DNA of 64,000 nucleotides from Pochonia chlamydosporia 170. Lineage: Eukaryota; Ascomycota; Sordariomycetes; Hypocreales; Clavicipitaceae. The notes below the pieces were generated by a model, which was not told the origin of the DNA, made no database searches, and saw only the letters and a program-made list of their open reading frames with translations. The position numbers and the translations under genes are program-made. Location: NCBI RefSeq assembly GCF_001653235.2, contig NC_035793.1:4340001-4404000 (forward strand). The letters run 5' to 3'. Shown in pieces: positions 23,081 through 33,677 of this stretch. The first letter of the stretch is position 1. Each line of letters opens with the position of its first letter.

Positions 23081-23384
23081 TTAACAGCTGCAAATTGGGA
23101 GGTGTCTGTCGTTATATTTGCAGCAGCCCTTGCCACAGGCGTTGTTCAGCTTGGTAACTCCGTCGTGGCAAATAATCTTTAATCATATTAGTTCGCAACT
23201 CCAGAAGGGATAAAAACGCTATCTTGAAACTCACAATATTGGAACAAGAGTTGTCACAAAACAGAGCGCCTTCACTAGTCGAGGGGCATTTATCGCCAAT
23301 CGGATGACTGGGAGAGCAGTCTGCAGCCACCCCGGTAGCGGCTACCATGACAGCCATAGCGCTCAGTAGTGTGTTGAATTGCAT
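23081..23384 (-). CDS. Small secreted protein with ten cysteines
   Basis: Exons 23384-23235 and 23176-23081, phase 0, with a GTGAGT donor and AAAG acceptor around a 58-bp intron, encode 81 aa. Residues 1-21 are a signal peptide ending VAA. The mature part has ten cysteines at 23, 33, 43, 47, 53, 64, 68, 69, 79 and 81, including a CC pair and a C-terminal CSC. This allows five disulfides in about 60 residues. The second exon was found by following the Cys-bearing frame after the intron: ICHDGV, then NNACGKGCCKY and PICSC. No named family recognised; the spacing recalls compact apoplastic effectors and antimicrobial-type folds, which is inference. A TATA box lies about 105 bp upstream. Confidence 0.68.
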
Positions 23385-25828
23385 GTTGAGTTTATGTTGA
23401 ATGAAAGGAGTCAAAGTTTTAGTGGTAAAAGGTGTAGATTGATGTAATTTCAGAGTAAGTACACTCATAAGCGAGCAAGCGGGGGGCTTTATAGCCATCT
23501 GGCACTGGCATGTGCCCGGAAATATCGGCCAGAACGCCTCGACAGCGTTCAACGTAATCTGACAAGATGATTTATATTTTTAGTACACGATTCATCAGCC
23601 GTAGATACTTTCCGCGCTGAGCTTGTATTTTGACGATCGATATGGAGTGCGGACCAGTGTTGTGTGGACCAAAACGATGGGAATCCTGGTATTTGAAATT
23701 CTGAACCCACCGGAATCTCACGAACTTCGAGTACCAGCGCCGTATCGGGTATTCCCAAAAGGAGATAGGTTTGCCGAACCGTGCTGTAAAGGCAAGTTGA
23801 GCCGTGATATATGGTCAGAATTCGTCACTCTTCGCCAAAGCAACGGAAATAGAAACTACAGCACCCAGTCCAGTTTTTTCGGAGAATTCTGTTTACTTCT
23901 CAACCCTCTCCGCTTTTGCATATCTACTGATCACTTCACCATATCTACTATTCAACGTTCCTTTCTTCGAAATAGGCGTTTGGCGCAGCGGGAACGCACC
24001 ATCTTGTGTCAATAAGCAGTATCGAACAATGTTGCAACGATTTACCAAAAGAAGACTACCACACATGGCACTTTACCGAGAGAAAACAGAATATCGGAAG
24101 CAGTCATCTCTTGCAACTAATCATGTCCGGGGCGCTCGGGCACAAAACCCCGACCAACGGATGCTCGGCGTGGAGCTCTTGTCAGCATATGAGATTACAT
24201 GCATGCACAGAGACCCTATAAAACTGATAGAATGGGGCTTCGTCTGACTGAAAGTAGGGGCATAGACGCAAATGTACATATTGACCCGATTTTGCGTATG
24301 TACAAGGTGGAACAACGCTTCCACTGGTGAGGCAATGATCTGCGAGTTTGTTACGAATCGAAATATCCCGCAACTCACAATTATTACCCATGCTACGGGG
24401 TGTACTTGTTACAAGTATATTTACGACGGACCGTACGTACAGCTGACATATGAACTTGTTTACGTGAAGTTGCTATGCAAAACTGGCCGAGCCACGCCTA
24501 TGATCCCCAAAACCTGTGTACAGGCATAGTGTCACAAAGTCAGGGCAAGAAGCTAGTTTATTCAGCTGTTTGCAGTAGAATGCATTTATGCAGATCGCAG
24601 GTTAGTGTACCACAGAATGCAGTTGTGTCATTATATTTTGTAGCCTTGTCGCACATGGACCATATACTCCAGATGTCCCTATGTCACATAACTTCCAACC
24701 AGTACCAAACTGGCCAGCGCCCACTCAGTTACTCCAGCTATCCTTCGAGTCCGCAATAGTAAATATCAGAATCTCGGGTCATTCTCTATTCTTAGGCACA
24801 GCCCAACGAGTAAGGACGACACAACTTGTGTGTGAAGCTGAATCATGCCACGCCGTACATAAACTGCCTCCAATATGCTGCCGCCGTTGGCACCCTTCAC
24901 CTAACCATTATGCGCGAGTTGATCTTTATGCCAGTTAGCGTCGAATCTTGTCATACCAAGTGCCACAACCCACCAGACCACAATATTGCCAAGACACTCT
25001 CTCCAAGTGATGCGTGGCAATCTTGCCTCCTCGACGCACTCCAGAGTCTTCACCGCCACGAGCATCGCAATGATGCCCCAGTACCATTCGAATAACCGCG
25101 GGTGTGCACATGGCAGTGTCTGCTACCAGACGACATATGGAGATATGTTAGTGTATACCAGGATGTGGGCAAATGCTTACTAGACTAACGATGCAACGCA
25201 CCTGCCAAAGTCAAAATGCAATTGACAGCGGCCAGCCAATAGGGTCAATTTATCTGTCTGCACATTTCGGGAATCAAGCTGACTCTGACTTCCCCAATAT
25301 TTAAGGACTTGCCGTTGACTCTGGAAATAACATACCGTTGCTAGTATTCTCAACACCATCCGTACCATGCCGACATGAGTAGAATGGGTGTAATGGGATT
25401 GGATAGCGAGGCCGATATGTGGGCCTTTTGGAAATCATGAAAGGACATGGAAGGAGCTCTCAGTTGGTTTGATAGTAACTTGACCGATCTCTGGACTCTC
25501 GAATGTCGTCGTGTCGAGGATTTGCAGTCCAGATGTCCTCGCTGTGGATGTGGGGCAATCACCTCCATGTCACCAGTTGACCTCTCACCTCTCACCACAT
25601 GCAGACAGACTCTCGAGTCTCAACACCACCAGCTTGCCCTCCGTTTGTGGACTCGGCCATTGTCTGGCAAAAGGATAAAGGCTAGGCATCTCATCTTATT
25701 TTCTCAAGACTCATATATCGCAGCCTTCGCCGTCACTCAACCTGGCTTGTTTTCCCTGTCGGAACAGAATTCAGCTCCAGACATCTCTTGACCTCGTACT
25801 CTTCAGGAAACAACCCCTCACGCAAACA
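23385..25828. other. Intergenic stretch, no gene supported
   Basis: About 2.4 kb. The right end is the promoter and leader of the aldolase gene. Several short frames exist on both strands, none with a signal peptide, domain or splice-linked continuation that I could support. Confidence 0.45.
23487..23493 (-). promoter_or_regulatory. TATA box of the ten-Cys secreted protein gene
   Basis: TATAAAG on the minus strand, 103-109 bp before the ATG at 23384. Confidence 0.55.
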
Positions 25829-26629
25829 ATGGACTTTCCAACAGCCCTCACAACCAAGATCGACAACCCTCGATTGAGGCTGCTCAACAAATTAAAATCC
25901 GGAGAGTATCCTCTAATGACATTTATGTCCATACCATCAGTGCGACAAGCCCAAATTGTAGCACTGACTGGTCTGGACGGCATCATCCTCGACTGCGAAC
26001 ATGGCCACATCGGCGACGACTCAATGCACAACTCGGTCGCAGCCATCTCTGGCCTCGGTGTATCACCAATCATACGCATTCGTGGTCCCGCGCACGATAT
26101 CATAAAACGAGCACTTGACACCGGTGCGCACGGCATCATGGTGCCCCAGATCAACAACGCCCAAGAAGCAGAGCAGATTGTCCAGTCTTCCAAGTTTCCA
26201 CCCCAGGGTGTTCGTGGCCAAGGCTCAGCGTTCCCTGGCATTGGACATGGCCTGACGATACCCGAGTACATGAAGTCTGCGAATGAGACAATCCTGACCA
26301 TGATCCAAATCGAGACACGCGCTGGCGTCGAGAACGTAGAGGCGATATGTGCCGTGCCAGGCGTTGATCTAGTCTTTATTGGACCCAATGACCTGGCGAT
26401 GTCGCTGCTTGGATATGTACCTGCCCGAGGTGACGAGCCGGAGTTTCTGGCGGCGATTGACAAGATTATCGCGGCTGCTCGAAAGCACGGGAAGTGGGTT
26501 GGTCGTTTGGTCAATGATGGGGCGAAAGCGAAGGAGGCTAGGGAGAGATATGATACTGTTGCTGTTACGGGGGACACGAAAGCCATTCAGAATTGGTATC
26601 GGGCTGAGCTTGAAATTGCTCGGTCATGA
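25829..26629 (+). CDS. HpcH/HpaI-type class II aldolase
   Basis: Single-exon gene, 266 aa, for a metal-dependent aldolase or citrate-lyase-like enzyme of the HpcH/HpaI family, which cleaves or forms 2-oxo-3-deoxy acids such as 4-hydroxy-2-oxo-heptanedioate. The TIM-barrel motifs are in order: GLDGIILDCEHG near residues 49-60, the arginine strand PIIRIRG near 76-82, GAHGIMVPQINN with the MVPQ loop near 100, PPQGVRG near 126, the metal-binding Glu in MIQIETRAGVENV near 162, then DLVFIGPNDLA. All key residues look intact and the length matches the family. No intron is needed. No catabolic cluster neighbours are seen, so substrate remains open. It lies in the accessory part of the window but appears functional. 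Confidence 0.93.
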   Translation: MDFPTALTTKIDNPRLRLLNKLKSGEYPLMTFMSIPSVRQAQIVALTGLDGIILDCEHGHIGDDSMHNSVAAISGLGVSPIIRIRGPAHDIIKRALDTGAHGIMVPQINNAQEAEQIVQSSKFPPQGVRGQGSAFPGIGHGLTIPEYMKSANETILTMIQIETRAGVENVEAICAVPGVDLVFIGPNDLAMSLLGYVPARGDEPEFLAAIDKIIAAARKHGKWVGRLVNDGAKAKEARERYDTVAVTGDTKAIQNWYRAELEIARS

Positions 26630-27690
26630 CAGTACTTATAGGCGATGGGGGCAGAAATGCGAAACATGTGCCCGCTCGACGCCTAGATTGACAAGAGATA
26701 CACTGACGATAAACTATCACACATATCTTAAGCCGGGACAAACAGCCAACAGGCACAGGTGGCGTACAACATGCCAGGTCCTCGTTCCTCCGCTGGTTGA
26801 AAGACGTAGGATGTCCCAGCAGTGAATGGCTTCTCCGTTCGCACGCATTGTTCAATTCGTAAACACTTACGCGGCAATCTGCCGACCAAGCTCCACAGCA
26901 GCACGGCGCTATATGGCGCTCTCGATTTTCACATAGCACAGTCCAACGACTTTACAGACTGTTCTTATCCTCATAACCAAGTAGTTCCGTTGGTACTCAC
27001 GGTTTCATGTCATAGCCCCATGTCCAACAGCCAAAAAATGTTTGCTCCCATCACGGCTCGCGCGTAGATATCAAAAGTTGCCAAGAGAAAGTCTTCGTCA
27101 TTGAACGGCTCATGGACAGACCATAAGGTAGTTCCCTCTCAATCTAGGCCAGAAATGGAAGACTTTACAATAGCTCCACATCCAGTGTCTCAGCAGATGG
27201 TAGTGATGCCTGCCTAGGAAGTATAGCTACCAATAATAACAAGGTTGATAATGGCAATCCAGCATGAGACAACTTGACAGCGGAGTACATCACATCTAGA
27301 AGTACTCTGTGGTAAACGCCACACTTCCGCTTCTTTGTTGCCCCGTGAACGTTTCTCCCCTACAAATGAAGAGTGATGGAGTCTTGCTTTTCTGGTACTA
27401 GACATTGACTACTAGTAGATCAATCAATTGGATCGCTTGCTACGGGCTGGCTACTCCCTGCAGCCTTGTCATCTAATTATTCGCTGGGTTTCACAAATGT
27501 CTGGTTTCTTGAGACCTGCCACCCGTCGCCCCAGAGAAGCGATCACTTGTGCCACATGAATGCCTAAGGAACGAATAGTATATGCTGATATAAATACCGT
27601 GTGGTAGCTGTTAAGAATTTTGACCTTCAAAAGCAAAAGACCAATTAGACCACTTGTTACACCATTCCCTCTTCTTTAAGAACTACCAAT
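26630..27690. other. Intergenic stretch, nothing supported
   Basis: About 1.06 kb between the aldolase and the next small secreted gene. The final 100 bp is a TATA-bearing promoter; the rest shows no recognised element. Confidence 0.5.
27589..27596 (+). promoter_or_regulatory. TATA box of the SH3-like secreted protein gene
   Basis: TATAAATA 95-102 bp before the ATG at 27691. Confidence 0.55.
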
Positions 27691-28052
27691 ATGACAGGGC
27701 GACTATTATACACATTCTACTTGCTTTGTCAAGCATTTTCTTTGACAACAGCTCAGAGCTGTGTGGGAACTGCTACTACACATGGCCTGGGAAATAGCGT
27801 CGACTGCGTCGTCCAGCCGAATAGTAACGATGCGATTGTGGCAGTATTTCACCCAGGCGATAAGATCAATATTCGTTGCAAGCAAGAAATAAACATGGGG
27901 TAAGTAAAATTTTGTATCTTCATCCTGATTGAGACGCTTACAGTGATTATAGCTCTTGGACTGCTCTTTTTTATCGCACCGACAAAGATTGCTTCGTTGG
28001 GTACGGTCATGTTGATAGATGCAACCCGAACGATATCCCAACATGCCAATAA
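27691..28052 (+). CDS. Small secreted Cys protein, possibly SH3-like fold
   Basis: Exons 27691-27899 and 27944-28052 (GTAAGT donor, ACAG acceptor, 44-bp intron) encode 105 aa. Residues 1-22 form a signal peptide (core LLYTFYLLCQAFSL). Six cysteines lie in the mature chain at 24, 39, 63, 86, 96 and 104. The middle part, DKINIRC, then a short gap, SSWTALFYRTDKDCFVGYGHV, has the strand-turn pattern of bacterial-type SH3-like domains found in secreted fungal proteins (W...T..DC.V..YV). That is a resemblance, not a proven assignment. Possible role in wall or peptidoglycan contact is inference only. Same promoter spacing as the other small secreted genes here. Confidence 0.65.
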
Positions 28053-28837
28053 GATGGTATATGGGACCCTGGTCAAGCAAATTCCCGCTTAAAAAGTTTG
28101 TTCGATCGCAGTCCAGATGAAGGCGCCATCGCGCTGCTTTATCCCAAATAGTGTACTTAAGGTAAAACACATCATGAACAAGTAACAAATTCGGATGAGG
28201 TTACCGGGTTGCATTATTTGGTCAACGCAAATGTTGAACTGCAGTTGTGCATGCGACGAGATAATGACACATTCTTTGGGTATCCTGGCCCAATTCTCGG
28301 TATCGCATCTAGTACAGGCATCAGAAGGCACGTTCTCTATTGGGTAAAACGGGGGATGTCTAGCTCATTGTATTAGAGGATTATCGTTTTTGTCGTGAGA
28401 AAGGGTAACTCGCTCACCTCTGTCAAACTTGGACACTACTTACAATATACTTGTTTGCCTTGGATTTAAGCCTTGGCCTACAGCTTTTGTATTCACTCAC
28501 AACACCCAATGCAGTTGCCACTGCGGAACTGCATTACTTCGAATAAACGCCGACACGACACCCCAGGGGTCAAGGATACAACTAAGGAGAAAGGAAACAC
28601 GTTCTGAAGGCATTGGAATAAGAAGAAGAATACAAACTCAAAATAGAAGGACAAATTTGGAGATATGTCTCCATACCGACGCTGGCGATGGTGCCACTAC
28701 GGCCAGGTTGTGGGTTGGCAGTCATGGCGGAACCTTGTTGTACCCCAACGGCGAGACAGTAGAACTGATTTTACCGAGGACATGCACTAATAGTGATACA
28801 GGTGGTCAGTTATAGTTTGAAGAGGCAGCAACTATTG
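28053..28837. other. Intergenic stretch, one unsupported ORF
   Basis: A plus-strand frame at 28429-28815 (128 codons) has no ATG-linked signal peptide, no domain and no family resemblance. Nothing else is seen. Confidence 0.4.
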
Positions 28838-29110
28838 TTACTGTTTCGTTTCTTCGGAAACAATAACGGTGATCCGTCCTGGCTTTACTGGCCCATCGTC
28901 AAGTTGGTTAGCCAACACTTTCCGGGCTTCTAGGGTCTCTTCATCATACATCCGCTGGCCCTGGCCGGCCATAAAATCACAATGGGAGCATGTTGGGAGA
29001 AAGTTATCGTGAAATATTAAATTTTATGCCGTCCCAATCGTAAAATGCTTTTCCCAAGAGCAGACTCGCCGCTCCAATCAGGTCGGATGGGCGATCGTCT
29101 ACCCTAATGC
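28838..29110 (-). pseudogene. Frameshifted fragment of an unidentified gene
   Basis: Two minus-strand frames look like one protein broken by a one-base shift near 29000-29010. The upstream part contains DDRPSDLIGAASLLLGKAFY and DWDGIKFNIS; the downstream part reads NFLPTCSHCDFMAGQGQRMY, then LEARKVLANQLDDGPVKPG and ends ITVIVSEETKQ with TAA at 28840-28838. Composition is clearly protein-like, but I do not recognise the family. The 5' side runs into the 3' end of the LicD gene with no obvious start. Probably a decayed gene tail. Confidence 0.35.
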
Positions 29111-29182
29111 TGGATGATATGTACAAAAATGAATCTAAAGATTCTATTATATATTCTCGTCGTATCCGGTGGGTGTTAGTCA

Positions 29183-30163
29183 TTACGCTGGGATCCATTG
29201 TTTACCAGAATGACTCCATCGGTACCTATACGGCATGTTTTGTTAGCAAGCGCGCTTCCCACTAGATTTACGTACACTTCGCCTGAATAGTATGGGCGGA
29301 TGGAATGCATCCAAGTATCCGAAAATATCTACTCACCCTGAAAATTGTTCCCTCTCTGTACTTGTCGAACCGTACTCTGCTCGCAACAGCTCCGTTGCCC
29401 TGGCCGGAACCAAGGCTTTGATTCCCTCAAACTCACTCACTTTAAGCGGCCACAAGTCCGTCTCAGAATATCGATGCTCATCCTTGCAACTCCACTGGCC
29501 CGGCATATCTCGCTCTCGCACGGCCGTAATGTCGACATACATGCCATTGTCCGTGTCAATCCACCGCGCATCAATGATGTTCATGCCATCCCCTCGATCA
29601 ATCTCGACATAATGTGGATTAATATCGAGCAGGTACGTTTTTGAAACATATTGACCATTCGCACGGTTGAAACTATATCGAAACTCCGTAAAGTTCATAT
29701 TCTTCGCGATATGGTCCAACGTCCCGTGAGACAGTTGAACGTCGAGGTCCGTATCCCACGGCAAGATGTGCTCACCCCACCACCAGCCCATCAAAGTGCC
29801 GTGCGCAAGCCATGTCTCAACCTCGTAATAGTTCGTGATGTTGAGGTAGCTCCGGATAAGGTCTTCCAAGACCAATCTGCGTGGGCCGGGCTCCAGTTCT
29901 TTCTGGAAGAACCTCGTGTCGTAGTGCATGAGGTTATAGCTGCCACCGGGTTCGGAAAAGTATTTCGGAGACCCTTGGCCGATATTACTGTGCGCATTCT
30001 TCTCGATATCTTGAGCCGGTATGGGAGTTGGTATTGCGAACGGTACTTTGACACCGCCGAGAAACCGGGGGCTCTGAAACATGACTAGACCCGTGGTGAG
30101 GACTGTTGCGATGCAAATTGCTGCGCAAATGCGCAACACGAGGTGCACACGGGCGACGACCAT
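29183..30163 (-). CDS. LicD-family nucleotidyl/phosphocholine-transferase-like protein
   Basis: Type II membrane protein, probably in the Golgi, of the LicD family, which transfers phosphodiester-linked groups (phosphocholine, mannosyl-phosphate in Mnn4-like proteins) to glycans. Exons 30163-29337 and 29225-29183 give 289 aa. An N-terminal signal anchor covers residues 8-28. The catalytic segment reads ETWLAHGTLMGWWWG followed by HILPWDTDLDVQL, the hallmark LicD motif with the acidic D-x-D. Later FEGIKALVPA and a final GYRWSHSGKQW, made by splicing the 111-bp intron, match fungal members. The frame opens further upstream but only with GTG, so the ATG at 30163 is chosen. A TATATATA sits very close to this ATG. 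A GT32-like enzyme lies 3.5 kb away on the same strand. Confidence 0.88.
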
Positions 30164-32950
30164 ATTTTTTCTCGGATATATATACACTGTTTTGAGATTT
30201 CTTATGTTTTTGGCCAGTGATGGCACCGGGCGTTGTTCGCTACAGCGTCGTCAACATGGCATGGTGATGGTGGCGTGGTATGTGTGGTTGGATGGTAAAG
30301 CGGATTTTCGGACGCAAGTATCAAGTACACGCTCAGGATGAAAAGTAATGCTACAAGTCCAGAGTAACGAGTTCTATCGTACGAGGATTCGTATCTTCGT
30401 GAAATGCCGTTTCAGTGTATGTCATATGGATATGGATGTCCATCTCTTCAAAGGGAACGTGCCGCTTTTTGACCAACCCGCTCAAATCAAGGCCGCGCAA
30501 GCACATTGTGAAAGGCTTGCTCTACGGAAACAAGAACGGGACTTAAGTTACGCCCAAGCCGAGGGTTCTCGCTGTGCTCCAGTCAGGGATGGCGAGGGAA
30601 TGTGGTCGCGTGCTCATCCAATGCGGCGCTTCAGGGGTACGCTAGAGGACGACGACGGCGTGATACTATTTCTTCACTTCGTTACATGTACACTACTTGG
30701 CAGTCCCCAAGATCCATAGCGGATATGAGTGGATTCAATGTTGGTTTTAACCATCTTGGCGGCCAGCATTGCGGCTATTTACATGGGAAGTGGTTCAAAG
30801 ATACTGCAGAAGAGATCCTCCTCCATCACAAGTTGCCACATGTGTTGTACTGGGGCCCTTTTCTCATGTTTCCGGTCTATGAAGTCCATGTATTTATTCG
30901 TCAATGTAGAGAAGCTGACCAGAAACACACAGTACTGAGTATCTAACACCCAGCCATTGACATACCCAGACCAAGGACGGCCACATGCAGCTTAGCAAGC
31001 CCAATGTAGCCGCCACAACAGCCGCACTCCAAGCGGCATGGCAACCAAGCACCTCTTGTTCTCGTGCGAAACATTTGCCTGCCAGAAAGTAGTGCGTGCG
31101 TGGCCTTCAAAAACACTCCCCGGCCAGGGTGTTGGGCAAAATAACGCCTTCATTCCTTGAATGCATGGCCAAAGAGACTCTGGAGCCGGGGCAAGGAGTC
31201 CTTCTTTCCCAATCGGGGTTTTGGCTCACACAGCAGCCAATGACGATCACGCAAGCGGGGGAAAACATCGGACATCGGCAATTTTTGTCCCCAATTTCTG
31301 GCCGCCACTTTCCGCCACAGGATGAATCTTTTGGTCTTGACCCGGATCAAGCGGGCCGAACGGCTGGCCATTCTTTGTTTTCTGTCTTGTTCCTTTTTTG
31401 CAAAAGAGTCGTGTCATTTTCTGTAATGCATTGTGAGCATTGAAGCATGATGCTGTGATGCGCTGCACGAGAATGAGAACAAAAGAATGCGCATTTAAGC
31501 CGGCACTTGGACTGGTGGAGCAATGCTGGAATTCGAAAGGTCGATAATTCTGGAGAGGAGGGCTGGGTCTGGTCTCATGGCAGAAGCTGACATGGAGGCG
31601 TGAAACTCGCGATGGTTGAGGAGCCTCATTCCGAGAAAACCAAGAACACAGTGGTGTCGACACCGCTCGACTGTCTCGTCGCCCCGGATATAGCAACTGG
31701 ACATGCGACAATAACGCCTCATGTTACTAATAGCCACCGGCCCACCTGACACCAAGCAAGACTGGCGCCCATGCTCATGCCCAGCACGCGTCACCATCTT
31801 TCGTGCGTGTCAACATTTTCGATGCCGTTTCGGCGCCGTCTTGGACCAACAATGTCGGACGAGCATGGCCAACCTTGCCGGCAAGACATGTGGTTGAGTC
31901 TGGGGTCTGTCCGGGATGTGGCTCGTCAACAGAGTCAAATGGTGACGCGTGCAGAAAGAGCCAAGACTTGTGGTTCTTGGCACTGATCCAATCTGCAATT
32001 TAATACTTTACCCAGCAGTCTATCTAGGAAATGTGGCTTGTCTCATGCGACATCTTGCTACTTCGGTGGCTTGGCCCACGACCTAAGGCCTCAGGAGCAG
32101 GGTCCTTCACGCTAATGCGAGTGGTCTACTGAATGTTATCCATCAAAATTGATAGGCTGGTGGTTACAGTACTAAATGCCACACTCGTTTGCTACGGGAA
32201 TGCCGAATATCCGGCTTCAGACCGTATCAATCAGTTGCTGTCGGCATGGAAAGCAGCGTGCTGTTGCCAAGCTGCTAGAAGGGTCTGGACCACTGATCAT
32301 CGTGCTGTTACTGGTAATGAAACCCAGATCGGTCAACTACAGTTTAAATCAGTTGAAATCAGTCCTCGACGGCAGGCAAAGAGACTCTCGGCTTCCTTCA
32401 CGTCGACGGCCGCCAAGTCTTTACACAAGTTGCGAACTCACAGCTCAGTTACAGAGAGTCGTAGACAATGTTGCCTTCTGGTTGCAATGAACCATATTGT
32501 ATAATTCTACACATGATTCTCCCCACTCCGTCGAATGTTTCGGTTACCCACCCTTGGTTCATGAGAGACGGATACGCCAGAAATGGGGAATGACTGACCA
32601 GTAATACTGGGAGGAAACTTGCGCGTCTGGTAGACTCCCTGTTCTCCGGTACCGGTTCGAGGGGGGTTATGTATTCGTTTCGAACGACTTTCTTTTGGCT
32701 GATGGAGAATATCTCCAAGTGATGATGTTCACGTGAGCAGTTCTCCTTCACTCTAGGCCCCAGGACTGAACAGAACCCGTATTCAGGCGCATGCGCTGAG
32801 CATCCTACCTAATGTCAGGTTCCGTTGTATAGCGCTCTTGACCACTAACAAAGCCGTCGCTCTTAGACTCCGGGAACCCCAGCAGCAGTCCGGTCAGGTA
32901 TATATTCACTCTGTCTATAAAAGCATTGCCAAGCTCTAGAGGAATGGGAA
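30164..32950. other. Intergenic stretch, no intact gene
   Basis: About 2.8 kb with only unsupported frames. One frame at 30735-30938 starts with a hydrophobic stretch, but the overlapping frame is equally open and neither has a family match. Confidence 0.4.
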
Positions 32951-32984
32951 TAGCTTGTTAGTATTGTGGATTCCTAGCTCCGAC

Positions 32985-33225
32985 GAAAACGATCTTTTTC
33001 AGCGAGCCAAGCGAGAGGCAAGACAAGCAACCAAGGAAGGGGCCACACCAGCGAAAAGGTTCCCTAGAATGAAATCCACTACCCTGAACTTCGAAAGGAA
33101 GAAGCTTATTAGCGAAAGAAGCTTGCCAGGTAGGGTGGGTAAACATTCGAAAATAGTGGACACGGCCCTCCCTGGTCGGCAACCAAATTTAAAGGCTATA
33201 CAAGCAACTATCTGCTTTGCACTAG
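32985..33225 (+). mobile_element. LINE (Tad-like) retrotransposon fragment
   Basis: A plus-strand frame contains FQRAKREARQATKEG, then FPRMKSTTLNFERKK and RVGKHSKIVDTALPG. This series is familiar from the region between the reverse transcriptase and the C-terminal zinc knuckle of Tad-type non-LTR retrotransposons in fungi. The downstream hallmark (LAQLRTGMARLN-type) is lost, so only about 80 codons survive. No 5' ORF, 3' tail or target-site duplication was recognised. The following 350 bp is AT-rich, as in mutated repeats. Confidence 0.6.
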
Positions 33226-33677
33226 CCACAGGACGGCTGGAAAATGAGCGACATAGAAAACCTGTAGCGTTCTCCTAATTTACTAACTAACCGCTCATCG
33301 ACAACTCGTGCTATAAACAGCAGACGCCGCTTTAGCTACCAAAGATAGAATCCTGAACACTTAGAGAATAAAGCCTCTAAGCAAGCCTATTATAAAGAAT
33401 AATAAACCACGAGAAACGGTAGCAAAATAATAGGATAGATTGTAAAAGCATACACTACATGATGAGGACACATGGGCTTTAATGAGACACGGGCTAGCTT
33501 TAGAATATACATAGCTTGTCGGTTTATAGTTGCCCTTTTTGGAGTTTCTCCACCGGGCGTAATAAAAGTAAAGTAAAGTAAAAGCATATTACAACAATGT
33601 TGAAACCCGTTGATTGATAGAGTGACCATGAATCAATTATGTTTGGCTGCTGGGACACAGTAACAAAGTTGTCATTA
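33226..33677. other. AT-rich tract beside the LINE fragment
   Basis: AT-rich sequence with many TA steps, no coding potential. It may be a repeat altered by repeat-induced point mutation, but there is no second copy here for comparison. Confidence 0.35.

Noticed and set aside
25771..26586. 271-codon minus-strand ORF
   Set aside because: It is the antisense shadow of the intact HpcH/HpaI aldolase.
28429..28815. 128-codon ORF after the SH3-like secreted gene
   Set aside because: No signal peptide, odd Arg-rich composition and no recognisable domain.
30602..30946. Plus-strand ORFs, one with a signal-like N-terminus
   Set aside because: Two overlapping frames are equally open; no family, no stop-proximal features, no TATA at the expected spacing.
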